A stretch of 64,000 bases of DNA, from assembly GCF_003362755.1 (NCBI RefSeq), contig NZ_QKRA01000001.1, positions 558,001 through 622,000 of the forward strand, read 5' to 3'. The DNA is from Marinomonas piezotolerans. Lineage in GTDB: Bacteria; Pseudomonadota; Gammaproteobacteria; Pseudomonadales; Marinomonadaceae. This document shows positions 7,611 to 16,981 of the stretch, one piece after another. A program made the translations under genes and the position numbers. Position 1 is the stretch's first letter. Every line of letters starts with the position of its first letter. The notes under the pieces were generated by a model that saw only the letters and a list, made by a program, of their open reading frames with translations, searched no databases and was not told the origin of the DNA.

Positions 7611-9467
7611 ATGAAAACGGCGCTTGCAACAGTCACTATATCCGGCACATTAAAAGAAAAGCTCGAAGCCGCTGCAAAAGCAGGTTTTGATGGTGTCGAA
7701 ATATTCGAGAATGACCTGACTCAATACGAACGATCTCCAAAAGACGTCCGTAAAATGGCAGATGACCTCGGATTAGAAATCATCGCCTTACAACCTTTTC
7801 GAGACATGGAAGGCATGCCGGAAAAATTACGTCTACAAAAGCGCGAAATGCTCAAGCGAAAAATGGAGGTCGCCCATGAGCTGGGGACGAATCGCCTATT
7901 AATGTGCAGTAACGTTCAGTCCTATTCATCAGGTAATCGCGACCAATGCGCAGAGGATCTTCGTTTTCTCGCGGACATGGCGCAAAGCGAAAATATCATG
8001 CTAGGTTATGAGGCGCTCGCTTGGGGCTACCATATTGCCGATTATATGGACGCTTGGGATCTGGTAAAACGAACAGACCATCCAAACCTTGGTATTAATC
8101 TGGACACTTTCCATATGTACTCCCGCGGCAACACGCTGGATGTGCTGCGAGACGAAATTCCAGTTGATAAGATCGCGTTGGTTCAAGTCGCAGACGCACC
8201 AGTCATGCCTCGGCAAGACTATTTAACCTACAGTCGCCATTCTCGGTGTTTCCCTGGCCAAGGAGACATGCCTGTGGTGGAGTTTTTGCAGGTTCTAAAA
8301 GACAAAGGCTTCGATGATTATCTGTCCCACGAGATCTTTAATGACGAGTTTCGCTCTTCTTCTCCTATAGCCAAGGCCATTGACGGAATGCGTTCCCTTA
8401 TTTGGCTGGATGATCAAACCGTCTCGGCAGTAGAAGAAAAGATCCGCCCGTTAAGCGTACCTGAAGTTAGAGGCATGGAGTTTATAGAGTTCGCTATCGA
8501 AGGGGAGTCGGGTGAAGACCTCATAAGAACGCTTGCTCAGTTGGGTTTTCACGAGACACACCAACATGTGTCAAAAAATGTCAGTTTGATGCGACAAGGC
8601 GACATCAACTTAATACTCAACCGCGAACCCGCGAGCCAAGCACACGAACATTTCCAAAAACACGGTGTTTCAGTGTGCGCTCTCGGCTTAGCCACTGACA
8701 ATGTAAAAGAAACCCTACGCATGGCCGAGCGCTATCATGCTGAGCGCTTCGTCAATCAAGCTGGTCCAGGCGAGCTGAACATTCCCGCGATACGAGGCAT
8801 TGGCGATAGCCTAGTCTACCTAGTGGGCGCCAACAGCCGCTACCGCTTCTTTGATGTAGACTTTGAAGAAATTGAAGGTGTTCAAGGAGAGCAAGGCGTG
8901 GGCCTGACGCGCATAGATCACGTTGGCCAAACTGTCTCGAACGTTGATTTTCTCTCGGCGGGCTTTTTCTACAAATCTATTTTTGGATTCGATATTGAGC
9001 CAAAACAGGATCTACCTGATATCCATGGCTTGGTCGTCAGTCGCACAGCCACCAATAAAGATAAATCCGTACGTATCCCAATTAACATGACAAATGCTCG
9101 GTCAGCCTCAGCAGAACGCTTTATGCAAAAAGCCGGAGGATCTGGCGTCCATCAAATTGCATTTGCGTGCAAGGACATCTTCGCGGCAGTCAAGAATATG
9201 GGGCAAGAGAAACAGCTACCGATCCCTGACAACTATTACCGAGATTTGGAAGCTCGCTTAAGCCTCGACCCTGCGCTGATCCAGAAACTACAAGCGCACA
9301 ATATTATGTACGATGAAAACGAGGATGGCGCGTTCTTTCATTGCTACACAGAAGAAGTGCATGGTGTATTCTTTGAGTTAGTACAGCGCGTCAAAGACTA
9401 CAGTAACTATGGTGAAGCAAATGCCTATGTTCGCTTAGCATCTCAAGCTCGCCAAGAACTTAACTAA
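7611..9467 (+). CDS. quiC: 3-dehydroshikimate dehydratase, bifunctional QuiC1 type
   Basis: Converts 3-dehydroshikimate to protocatechuate, feeding the beta-ketoadipate pathway. The 618 aa hold two domains. Residues 1-270 form a sugar-isomerase-like TIM barrel with a metal-ligand set Glu134, Asp165, Gln192 and Glu241 and a neighbouring His168, matching the pattern known for AsbF/QuiC1 dehydratases. Residues 285-610 form a 4-hydroxyphenylpyruvate-dioxygenase-like vicinal-oxygen-chelate domain that keeps a 2-His-1-Glu triad (His437 in RIDHVGQ, His514 in GVHQIAF, Glu589 in FFELVQR). The role of this second domain in the family is not well established. Ribosome site AGAGGTG precedes the ATG. Together with the dehydrogenase and TRAP genes it completes quinate/shikimate to protocatechuate. 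Confidence 0.92.
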   Translation: MKTALATVTISGTLKEKLEAAAKAGFDGVEIFENDLTQYERSPKDVRKMADDLGLEIIALQPFRDMEGMPEKLRLQKREMLKRKMEVAHELGTNRLLMCSNVQSYSSGNRDQCAEDLRFLADMAQSENIMLGYEALAWGYHIADYMDAWDLVKRTDHPNLGINLDTFHMYSRGNTLDVLRDEIPVDKIALVQVADAPVMPRQDYLTYSRHSRCFPGQGDMPVVEFLQVLKDKGFDDYLSHEIFNDEFRSSSPIAKAIDGMRSLIWLDDQTVSAVEEKIRPLSVPEVRGMEFIEFAIEGESGEDLIRTLAQLGFHETHQHVSKNVSLMRQGDINLILNREPASQAHEHFQKHGVSVCALGLATDNVKETLRMAERYHAERFVNQAGPGELNIPAIRGIGDSLVYLVGANSRYRFFDVDFEEIEGVQGEQGVGLTRIDHVGQTVSNVDFLSAGFFYKSIFGFDIEPKQDLPDIHGLVVSRTATNKDKSVRIPINMTNARSASAERFMQKAGGSGVHQIAFACKDIFAAVKNMGQEKQLPIPDNYYRDLEARLSLDPALIQKLQAHNIMYDENEDGAFFHCYTEEVHGVFFELVQRVKDYSNYGEANAYVRLASQARQELN

Positions 9468-9494
9468 GCTAGTAAGCTAAGCCACACATTGCCG

Positions 9495-9526
9495 AGCAAA
9501 AGGGCTGTCCATATCGCCCTTTTGCT
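9495..9526 (+). terminator. Hairpin after quiC1
   Basis: An 11-bp perfect stem (AGCAAAAGGGC at 9495-9505 with 9516-9526) and a 10-base loop lie 27 bases after the stop codon. The T run is inside the stem only, so this is a moderate terminator candidate. Confidence 0.6.
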
Positions 9527-9656
9527 ACATCAGCGTCGCACACTATACCCCTTCATCACCTATAAGCCGCCAGATGACATATGCCAATACAAGGTAGATG
9601 CATTTCAAAGGCACTTGTCGCATACTCCGCGTTTTACCAATTACTAGGCACGCTGA

Positions 9657-10825
9657 ATGTACAAAAAAGACGCTGCACCCATTGCTTGGCCATTGTTTGG
9701 CTACTTTTTCTTCTTTATCGCAGTAGTTGGCATTGTGATGCCGTACTTATCGGTTTACTACAAATCTATCGGCTTTAGTGGCTCGCAAATCGGTCGACTT
9801 ATGGCAACGTTTACCCTTGCTTCTATTTTTATGCCGCACTTTTGGGGTTGGCTGACGACCAAAACTGGCAAGCCAAAGCGAACGGTACAGATCGCGGCGG
9901 TTGGTTGTTTTCTCGGCTTTATTCCCTTTCTCTGGGTGACAGACTTCTATTGGCTATGGGGGCTAACCATCTTTGTCGCGATGTTCTATGCGGCCATGAC
10001 ACCGATGGGAGACGCGTTAGCGGTAAGGAGTATCAAGCATCTAGACGTACCTTATTCACGGATCAGAGTAGGTGGGTCAATTGGCTATATCGTCTCTGTC
10101 ACTCTAGTTGGATCTCTGATCGGTTGGTTCTCTGAATCCGTCATTATTCCGAGTGTTGTGATCTGTCTTGGCTTAACATTGCTCACCACTCTAAAACTAA
10201 AAGAACAGTCGTTTGAACCGCCTGCAAGAGACGGCAGTGGCCGCTTTATGACGCTGCTATCCGAACGAAGGTCATATTGTTTATTGGTATCGCGTTTTTG
10301 TCTTATTTAGCACACGCACCATTTAACACCTTTTTCGCGCTGCATCTAAGTAATGCGGGGTACGAATCTAGCAGCATTGGGTTATTGATTGCGTTTGGTG
10401 TGATACTGGAAATTGTCCTATTTATCTACGGGGGCAATGTCGTTAAAACAATATCTCTCACTCACTTGTTTGCGCTGTGCTTTAGCGTGGGCACAGTTCG
10501 TTGGGTGCTCGTAGGTTGGTATGCCCAAAGTCTTTGGATCGTGATATTCACGCAACTTTTGCACTGTGTGACCTTTGCTTTGTTTCACATAGCGGCGATT
10601 GAGCAAGTCCGCCGTTTATTTCCAGAAGTGTATTTGAGCCAAGGCCAAGCCTGCTATGGCGGTTTGGCCGTTGGTCTGGGGGGAGGGTTAGGCGCTGTCC
10701 TTGCTGGTTATGCGTGGGATGCCTATGGCGATGCTTGGACCTTTACGGGAGCGTCGATCGCTTCCGCACTCGGGCTCATGGTGCTACTACTAAGTTGGAA
10801 GAAGATGTCTGAAGTAGCGCAATGA
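9657..10825 (+). pseudogene. MFS transporter (HcaT/PPP-like), frameshifted
   Basis: Twelve-helix major facilitator of about 390 aa read in two frames. The first part (from MYKKDAAPIAWPLFGYFFFF, 9657) runs in frame to about 10268 and includes SVYYKSIGFSGSQIGRLMA and the loop Arg-containing YSRIRVGGSIGYI. The second part (10271-10825) continues in another frame with VILFIGIAFLSYLAHAPFNT and ends on the same helix pattern. One base is missing or extra near 10264-10271 (GAACGAAGGTC). The MFS_1-like family includes 3-phenylpropionate permease HcaT. Either a recent inactivating mutation or a sequencing error; there is no slippery sequence to suggest programmed shifting. Its 3' end overlaps the convergent LysR gene by 50 bases. 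Confidence 0.85.
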
Positions 10826-11669
10826 AAGCACTCGCTGCTTGGCTCAACGTGCGCTGTTTATGATGAATCACGCCCAATATACGCTCCACATTAAGGGCTG
10901 GCATATTGAGTTCGACTAATTGGTCGTTGACCACCGTGGAGGGGATCAACGACCAACCCCAGCCTATCCCCGCTAACATGGCGAGTGTTTCCAGATTGTT
11001 GGTATTCATACGCACTTGTGGGCGCACCCCATGCACAGCGAAAACCTTTTCGGCAATTTGCCGAGTGAAGGTATTGTCATGGGGAAGAAGACACGGATAT
11101 TTCGAAAGCTCGACAACATCCACTTCAGCGCATTGTGCCAACGGATGATCAACACTCACGACACATTTAAGCGGATCAGACCAGATAGGAATCGCATTCA
11201 GCATCGGTTCAGACTGACCAGACAAGGTAATAACACCGATTTCTGCTTCACCTTTCAGCACTTGCCTGTGTGCTTCTTCCGATTGCGTAAAGTCGATCTT
11301 GATTTCAGCTTGGGAATAGCGCTGTTGGAACGTTTTGAGCGTATTGGGCAAACGGTGTAAACCTATGTGGTGACTGGTGGTAATATGCAGCTCACCGCTG
11401 ATGTCTTCTGTTTGCAACGACATACTACGTTTAATGTCTGATAAGTCTTCGGCGATGCGACGCGCTTTAGGTAACAAGCGATGACCGAACTCCGTTAATT
11501 GAACCGTACGACCAATTCGGTCAAACAGCTTCACATTTAGGTTAGACTCCAACGCTGCAACGCGTTTGCTAACGGCAGGTTGAGTAATGAATAGGGCGTC
11601 TGCCGCAGCAGAGAATGATTCTGTCTCGGCGACCTTAATAAAGGTGAGCAGTTCAGTGATGTCCATCAT
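10776..11669 (-). CDS. LysR-family regulator divergent from leuCDB
   Basis: 297 aa with a typical LysR N-terminus (HTH SFSAAADALFITQPAVSKRV, about 18-37) and effector domain. It is divergent from leuC with a 93-base gap, an arrangement common beside leuCDB in pseudomonads and relatives, so it may adjust leucine synthesis; the effector is unknown. The gap contains an imperfect palindrome (CCAAATAATTATCC ... ATGAATTGGAG), a plausible operator. Its 3' end overlaps the end of the MFS pseudogene on the other strand. Confidence 0.87.
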   Translation of the reverse strand: MMDITELLTFIKVAETESFSAAADALFITQPAVSKRVAALESNLNVKLFDRIGRTVQLTEFGHRLLPKARRIAEDLSDIKRSMSLQTEDISGELHITTSHHIGLHRLPNTLKTFQQRYSQAEIKIDFTQSEEAHRQVLKGEAEIGVITLSGQSEPMLNAIPIWSDPLKCVVSVDHPLAQCAEVDVVELSKYPCLLPHDNTFTRQIAEKVFAVHGVRPQVRMNTNNLETLAMLAGIGWGWSLIPSTVVNDQLVELNMPALNVERILGVIHHKQRTLSQAASAFIALLQTSSSNLVVAP

Positions 11670-11762
11670 TCCAAATAATTATCCAAAACATGAAAAATAT
11701 GAATTGGAGTAATTTAAGAGGACTGAGTACCATAACGCAATGCTTATTTAGGAGAGAAAGCA

Positions 11763-13190
11763 ATGGCAGGTAAAACTTTATACGACAAGTTGTGGGACAG
11801 CCACCTTGTTCAACAGCGCAACGATGGTAGTGCACTAATCTACATCGACTTGCAGCTATTACACGAAGTAACGTCTCCGCAAGCATTTGAAGGCTTGCGC
11901 TTACACAATCGTAAACCTTGGCGCTTAACTTCCAGTCTAGCAACACCTGATCACAACGTTCCAACGACTGTAGAAGAGCGTAAGAGCGGTGTGAATGGGA
12001 TTGCAGACCCAGTGTCTAAAATCCAAGTCACTACATTGGACGATAACTGTGATGAATTCGGTATCACTGAATTCAAAATGACCGATGCCCGCCAAGGCAT
12101 CGTACACGTCGTTGGACCAGAGCAAGGCGCGACACTGCCGGGCATGACCGTCGTATGTGGCGACTCGCACACTTCAACTCATGGTGCGTTCGGTGCGCTA
12201 GCGCATGGTATCGGCACGTCTGAAGTCGAGCATGTATTGGCGACTCAGTGTCTTGTACAGAAGAAAATGCGCAACATGTTGGTTCGCGTTGACGGTGAAT
12301 TAGCACCGTACGTAACAGCGAAAGACGTTGTCCTAGCGATTATCGGTGAAATCGGTACAGCAGGTGGTACAGGTTACGCCATCGAATTCGGCGGCTCAGC
12401 AATTCAGTCGTTATCAATGGAAGGCCGTATGACGGTCTGTAACATGGCCATCGAAGCAGGCGCTCGTGTTGGTTTGATCGCCGTGGATGACACGACAATC
12501 AACTACGTAAAAGATCGTCCGTACGCGCCTAAAGCTGAACACTGGGATATGGCGGTTGAGTCTTGGAAAGATCTTGTTTCTGACTCCGATGCAGAATTCG
12601 ACGAAGTAGTCGTATTAAAAGCAGAAGACATCAAGCCGCAAGTAACGTGGGGAACGTCTCCTGAAATGGTGATTGCGATTGACCAGCCGATTCCACGCCC
12701 TGAAGATCAAGACGATCAAACCAAACGCGAAGGCTACGCTCGCGCATGGAAATACATGGGCTTAGAAGGCAAATCAACACTTGCAGACATTACGCTAGAT
12801 CGCGTCTTCATTGGCTCTTGCACCAACAGCCGTATCGAAGACTTACGTGCTGCTGCGGAAGTCGTTAAAGGCCGCAAAGTGGCCGATACGTTGAAACAAG
12901 CGATTGTGGTACCGGGCTCTGGTTTGGTTAAAGCACAAGCGGAACAAGAAGGCTTAGATAAAATCTTCACAGCTGCGGGTCTTGAATGGCGCGAACCAGG
13001 TTGCTCAATGTGTCTAGCGATGAACGCAGATAAATTAGGGCATGGCGAGCATTGTGCGTCCACGTCTAACCGTAACTTCGAAGGTCGCCAAGGCTTCGGT
13101 GGTCGTACTCACTTGGTGAGCCCAGCGATGGCCGCTGCCGCAGCGATTGCCGGTCATTTTGTTGACGTTAACGAATTGGTTAAACACTAG
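11763..13190 (+). CDS. leuC: 3-isopropylmalate dehydratase large subunit
   Basis: Leucine synthesis: isomerises 2-isopropylmalate to 3-isopropylmalate with LeuD. 475 aa, standard length. [4Fe-4S] ligands are the Cys in FIGSCTNSR and the two in GCSMCLAMN. The aconitase-type substrate motif [13 protein letters not shown] is present. Ribosome site AGGAGAG precedes the ATG. First gene of leuCDB-asd. Confidence 0.98.
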   Translation: MAGKTLYDKLWDSHLVQQRNDGSALIYIDLQLLHEVTSPQAFEGLRLHNRKPWRLTSSLATPDHNVPTTVEERKSGVNGIADPVSKIQVTTLDDNCDEFGITEFKMTDARQGIVHVVGPEQGATLPGMTVVCGDSHTSTHGAFGALAHGIGTSEVEHVLATQCLVQKKMRNMLVRVDGELAPYVTAKDVVLAIIGEIGTAGGTGYAIEFGGSAIQSLSMEGRMTVCNMAIEAGARVGLIAVDDTTINYVKDRPYAPKAEHWDMAVESWKDLVSDSDAEFDEVVVLKAEDIKPQVTWGTSPEMVIAIDQPIPRPEDQDDQTKREGYARAWKYMGLEGKSTLADITLDRVFIGSCTNSRIEDLRAAAEVVKGRKVADTLKQAIVVPGSGLVKAQAEQEGLDKIFTAAGLEWREPGCSMCLAMNADKLGHGEHCASTSNRNFEGRQGFGGRTHLVSPAMAAAAAIAGHFVDVNELVKH

Positions 13191-13199
13191 GAGTAAGCG

Positions 13200-13850
13200 A
13201 TGCGTCCATTTACAACTCACACAGGTATCGCTGCGCCATTAGACTTGGCTAACGTCGATACCGACATGATCATTCCAAAGCAATTCTTGAAGTCCATCAA
13301 GCGTACAGGCTTTGGCAAAAACTTATTCGATGAATTGCGCTACGAAGACGAAGGTCAACCAGACCAAGAGTGCACGGGCCGTCCTTTGCGCAAAGACTTC
13401 GTCTTAAACCAGGACCGCTACCAAGGCACGAGCGTACTATTGGCTCGCAACAACTTCGGTTGTGGCTCTAGCCGTGAACACGCACCGTGGGCATTGGATG
13501 ATTTCGGCATTCGCTCCGTGATCGCACCAAGCTTTGCTGACATCTTTTACAACAACTGCTTCAAAAATGGTTTGCTTCCAATCGTATTAAAGGAAGAAGA
13601 AGTGGATCAGTTATTCAAAGAAGTTGAAGCCAACGAAGGTTACGAACTTACGGTTGATCTAGCGAATCAAAAAGTTAAAACACCTTCTGGAATGGAATTT
13701 GAATTTGAAGTTGATGCTTTCCGTAAGCATTGCTTGCTAAACGGTTTGGATGACATCGGTCTGACCCTACAAGAATCAGACTCGATCAAAGCCTACGAAG
13801 AAAAACGTATGAAACAGGCGCCTTGGCTATTCGAAGCGCGCTCACTGTAA
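13200..13850 (+). CDS. leuD: 3-isopropylmalate dehydratase small subunit
   Basis: Swivelling-domain partner of LeuC, 216 aa, starting [20 protein letters not shown]. The conserved [16 protein letters not shown] and the [17 protein letters not shown] block are both present. GGAG lies 5-6 bases before the ATG. It starts 9 bases after leuC, so the pair is cotranscribed. Confidence 0.98.
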   Translation: MRPFTTHTGIAAPLDLANVDTDMIIPKQFLKSIKRTGFGKNLFDELRYEDEGQPDQECTGRPLRKDFVLNQDRYQGTSVLLARNNFGCGSSREHAPWALDDFGIRSVIAPSFADIFYNNCFKNGLLPIVLKEEEVDQLFKEVEANEGYELTVDLANQKVKTPSGMEFEFEVDAFRKHCLLNGLDDIGLTLQESDSIKAYEEKRMKQAPWLFEARSL

Positions 13851-13861
13851 GGAACACGAAC

Positions 13862-14941
13862 ATGTCTAAAAAAGTATTAGTACTACCGGGTGACGGCATT
13901 GGCCCAGAGATCGTAGAACAAGCCGTACGCGTATTGGATCAAGTGAACAGCCAGTTCAACCTAGGTATCGAGCACGAATCAGCTCTACTAGGCGGCGCAG
14001 CGTACGATGAAACAGGCTCACCACTGCCAGACGTAACGCTTGAAAAAGCTAAAGCGTCTGACGCGATCTTATTAGGTGCTGTCGGTGGACCTAAATGGGA
14101 CGGCCTAGATATGTCCGTGCGCCCAGAAAAAGGTCTGTTGGGCATGCGTTCAAACCTAGAGCTTTTCTCTAACCTACGCCCAGCTATCCTTTACCCACAG
14201 TTGGCTGATGCCTCCAGCCTAAAGCCAGAAATCGTTGCGGGTCTAGACATCTTGATCGTGCGTGAACTAACAGGCGGCATCTACTTTGGTCAACCTCGTG
14301 GTATTCGTACTCTTGAAAACGGCGAACGCGAAGGGTTCAACACCTACGTATACAGCGAATCTGAAATCCGCCGTATCGCTCGCTCTGCCTTTGATGCAGC
14401 ACGTCAGCGTAACAAGCGTGTTTGCTCCATCGACAAATCCAACGTATTGGAAGTCACTGTACTTTGGAAAGAAATCATGGAAGAGGTTGCGAAGGAATAC
14501 CCAGATGTTGAGCTATCACACATGCTGGTCGATAACGCAGCGATGCAACTGGTACGCGCACCGAAGCAATTTGACGTCATGGTCACCGGCAATATGTTCG
14601 GAGATATCCTGTCAGATGCGGCCGCTATGTTGACAGGCTCTATCGGTATGTTACCTTCTGCATCACTTAATGAAAAAGGCCAAGGCATGTACGAGCCTTG
14701 TCACGGTTCTGCTCCGGATATCGCAGGCAAAGGTATCGCCAACCCATTGGCGACGATCTTGTCTGTTGCTATGATGTTGCGCTACTCACTTGGTGAGAAA
14801 GACGCGGCAAATGCCATTGAAAAAGCCGTTAGCGACGTGCTGGATCAAGGTCTTCGTACTGCAGATATTGCTTCAGAGGGAAGCAAAACAGTAAGCACAT
14901 CACAAATGGGTGATGCCGTACTTGCTGCATTGAAAGCTTAA
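13862..14941 (+). CDS. leuB: 3-isopropylmalate dehydrogenase
   Basis: NAD-dependent oxidative decarboxylation of 3-isopropylmalate to 2-oxoisocaproate. 359 aa from [25 protein letters not shown] lies 8 bases upstream. An in-frame ATG at 13823 inside leuD is not used. Motifs include [12 protein letters not shown] and the Mg-binding Asp cluster in [26 protein letters not shown], and [14 protein letters not shown]. Third gene of the operon. Confidence 0.98.
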   Translation: MSKKVLVLPGDGIGPEIVEQAVRVLDQVNSQFNLGIEHESALLGGAAYDETGSPLPDVTLEKAKASDAILLGAVGGPKWDGLDMSVRPEKGLLGMRSNLELFSNLRPAILYPQLADASSLKPEIVAGLDILIVRELTGGIYFGQPRGIRTLENGEREGFNTYVYSESEIRRIARSAFDAARQRNKRVCSIDKSNVLEVTVLWKEIMEEVAKEYPDVELSHMLVDNAAMQLVRAPKQFDVMVTGNMFGDILSDAAAMLTGSIGMLPSASLNEKGQGMYEPCHGSAPDIAGKGIANPLATILSVAMMLRYSLGEKDAANAIEKAVSDVLDQGLRTADIASEGSKTVSTSQMGDAVLAALKA

Positions 14942-15015
14942 TTCATAATAATTAAGCATTAACTCGGGATACTGCTCTTGGTATGAGTAGACCCACACTA
15001 AAAAAGGTAAAAACC

Positions 15016-16134
15016 ATGTCAAAACAAACTGTAGGGTTAGTCGGCTGGCGCGGAATGGTAGGTTCTGTGCTGATGCAACGTATGCGTGAAGAAGGGGACT
15101 TCGATCATATCGATCCAGTATTCTTCTCCACATCACAAACGGGGCAAGCAGGTCCAGATATTGGGAAAGATATTCCACTTTTACAAGACGCAACAGACAT
15201 TGAAGCGTTGAAAAAAATGGACACCATCATTACCTGTCAAGGCGGTGACTACACCAAAGCGATTTACCCACAGTTGCGTGAGGCAGGTTGGCAGGGATAC
15301 TGGATCGACGCAGCGTCTTCGCTACGTATGGACAAAGATGCCATCATTGTTCTTGATCCAGTAAACCAAAACGTCATCAAGCAAGGTCTAAAAGATGGCG
15401 TGAAAACCTATGTGGGCGGTAACTGTACCGTTTCATTGATGCTTCTGGCTCTAGGCGGTCTGTTCGAAAAAGGCCACATCGAGTGGATGACATCCATGAC
15501 ATACCAAGCAGCGTCTGGCGGCGGTGCACGTCACATGCGCGAATTGATTAACCAGTTTGGTCTATTAAACGCAGAAGTGGCGTCTGAGCTCGCGGATCCT
15601 GCTAGTGCTATCCTAGACATCGACCGTAAAGTGGCAGAAAAAATGCGCTCTGGTACGCTTCCGACTGATCAGTTCGGCGTACCGCTAGCGGGTTCTTTGA
15701 TCCCTTACATCGATAGCCAACTTGATAACGGCCAAAGCCGTGAAGAGTGGAAGGCACAAGCAGAATGTAACAAGATCCTAGGCATAGACGGCAACCCAAT
15801 CCCTGTTGACGGCCTATGTGTCCGCATCGGTGCGATGCGTTGTCACAGCCAGGCGTACACCATCAAGCTAAACAAAGATATCCCAGTGGCGGACATCGAA
15901 GGTTTACTTGCTGAGCACAACCAATGGGTTGATGTGGTACCAAACGACAAAGAAGCAACTATGCAGCGTCTAACACCTACTGTTGCTACTGGCACTTTGG
16001 GTATCCCAGTCGGTCGTATCCGTAAACTGAACATGGGGCCTGAATACATCAGCGCCTTCTCAGTGGGTGACCAACTACTTTGGGGCGCAGCAGAGCCACT
16101 ACGTCGTATGCTACGTATCCTGATTGAAGGCTAA
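15016..16134 (+). CDS. asd: Aspartate-semialdehyde dehydrogenase
   Basis: Converts aspartyl-phosphate to aspartate semialdehyde for lysine, threonine, methionine and diaminopimelate. 372 aa from [20 protein letters not shown] (NADP-binding), with nucleophile Cys137 in GGNCTVSLM and the [16 protein letters not shown] substrate block. The start is the ATG at 15016 with AAAGG upstream rather than the in-frame ATG at 14983. This is the short gammaproteobacterial type. It is 74 bases from leuB and followed by a strong terminator. Confidence 0.97.
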   Translation: MSKQTVGLVGWRGMVGSVLMQRMREEGDFDHIDPVFFSTSQTGQAGPDIGKDIPLLQDATDIEALKKMDTIITCQGGDYTKAIYPQLREAGWQGYWIDAASSLRMDKDAIIVLDPVNQNVIKQGLKDGVKTYVGGNCTVSLMLLALGGLFEKGHIEWMTSMTYQAASGGGARHMRELINQFGLLNAEVASELADPASAILDIDRKVAEKMRSGTLPTDQFGVPLAGSLIPYIDSQLDNGQSREEWKAQAECNKILGIDGNPIPVDGLCVRIGAMRCHSQAYTIKLNKDIPVADIEGLLAEHNQWVDVVPNDKEATMQRLTPTVATGTLGIPVGRIRKLNMGPEYISAFSVGDQLLWGAAEPLRRMLRILIEG

Positions 16135-16158
16135 TTACTCATAGTCCTAAAACACCAA

Positions 16159-16185
16159 AGCCCGCATAACCAAGCGGGCTTTTTT
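16159..16185 (+). terminator. Rho-independent terminator of leuCDB-asd
   Basis: AGCCCGC (16159-16165), an 8-base loop and GCGGGCT (16174-16180), then six T residues. It lies 24 bases after the asd stop. Confidence 0.92.
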
Positions 16186-16206
16186 ATGCAAACTAAAAAT
16201 CTATTA

Positions 16207-16239
16207 TGGGAGCGAATTGCATTCGCGACGAGGCCGGCA
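16207..16239. repeat. REP-like palindromic element
   Basis: TGGGAGCGAAT-TGC-ATTCGCGA followed by CGAGGCCGGC resembles the pseudomonad REP core (GGGAGCGN.. NCGC then GGCCGGC). Perfect 6-bp arms GCGAAT/ATTCGC at 16212-16217 and 16221-16226. Only this copy was seen here. Confidence 0.5.
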
Positions 16240-16278
16240 ACCTAGATGCCAATCAGAGAAATACCCACAAGGCTTAAT

Positions 16279-16617
16279 TCAAAGAATGCTATCAAGTGGA
16301 CTATTAGTTCCGGCAAAATGCTGCCCAAGCACATGAGTATAGATCTGCGTTGTCGAAACATCGCTATGACCAAGTAGCTCTTGAACAGTCCGAATGTCTC
16401 TAGCAGATTTTTGAGTGTTGATGGCTACATGTTGTTCGCTTGCGAGAAATGAAAGGAAAGCTCGAACTTCATTTGCTCCCATCTGATTTGGGTGTTTTAG
16501 TTTATGAAAGCGAATGAAATAACGAATCCAATATAAGTAAAATTTTTTCGTTTTCATACTGTAGCCACGTATACGCAACTCGCTTGGAAGTTGATTTATA
16601 AATGGGCTGGAAGACAT
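16279..16617 (-). pseudogene. intI: Integron integrase with a large in-frame internal deletion
   Basis: 112 aa. The N-terminal part (residues 1-77, SAM-like core-binding fold; ...[20 protein letters not shown] and [20 protein letters not shown]) and the C-terminal end ([20 protein letters not shown] then YTHVLG) match integron integrases. About 200 central residues are missing, including the catalytic Arg, Lys, and HxxR boxes. Only the last catalytic His and Tyr remain, so the protein cannot recombine DNA. The reading frame, start codon, AAGGAG ribosome site and LexA box are intact. That suggests a clean deletion between short matches, not gradual decay. It faces away from the cassette, as in all integrons. 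Confidence 0.85.
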
Positions 16618-16648
16618 CGCACACTCCTTGTGAATATATCTATTAAAT

Positions 16649-16664
16649 CTGTATAAATATACAG
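16649..16664 (-). promoter_or_regulatory. LexA (SOS) box upstream of intI
   Basis: CTGTATAAATATACAG is a palindromic LexA site of the CTGT-N8-ACAG form. It ends 32 bases before the intI start. SOS control of integron integrases through such a box is known for several families. Confidence 0.88.
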
Positions 16665-16981
16665 TATATTTTTATATTAACAAACTGCATGCCTGTTTTT
16701 ATGATCTGAATTCTATTCAGTTTCTCGCATTGTCAAGGAAGCAACTACAAAAGTGTATTAAGATCAATAATTAAACAACGCCGCAGCCAGAATAACGTCC
16801 TGTGGACAAAAGATATAATGCGCATGCTCGATTTCATATTTTGAGTTTCTATGGGGTAAGCTGGAAAAATTCTTTTAAAACAAATCGTCAGAAGGTTATT
16901 TTTCAGTGCTCTGGCAATTCGTAAACGCGCATGCGCACTATTAAACTGTTAGACTCTCCTACAACCATCAGAATAGAACAA
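16665..16981. other. Gap between intI and the cassette gene, probable attI region
   Basis: No gene. Expected to hold attI and the cassette promoter because intI and the first cassette diverge. The only clear site is GTTAGAC at 16948-16954, matching the GTTRRRY core, so the insertion point would be between G16948 and T16949. No cassette promoter could be assigned with confidence. Confidence 0.55.

Noticed and set aside
16931-16981. Upstream ATG at 16931 as start of the HEPN cassette gene
   Set aside because: It lies before the recombination point at 16948/16949, so it would depend on the attI side; no ribosome site is present.
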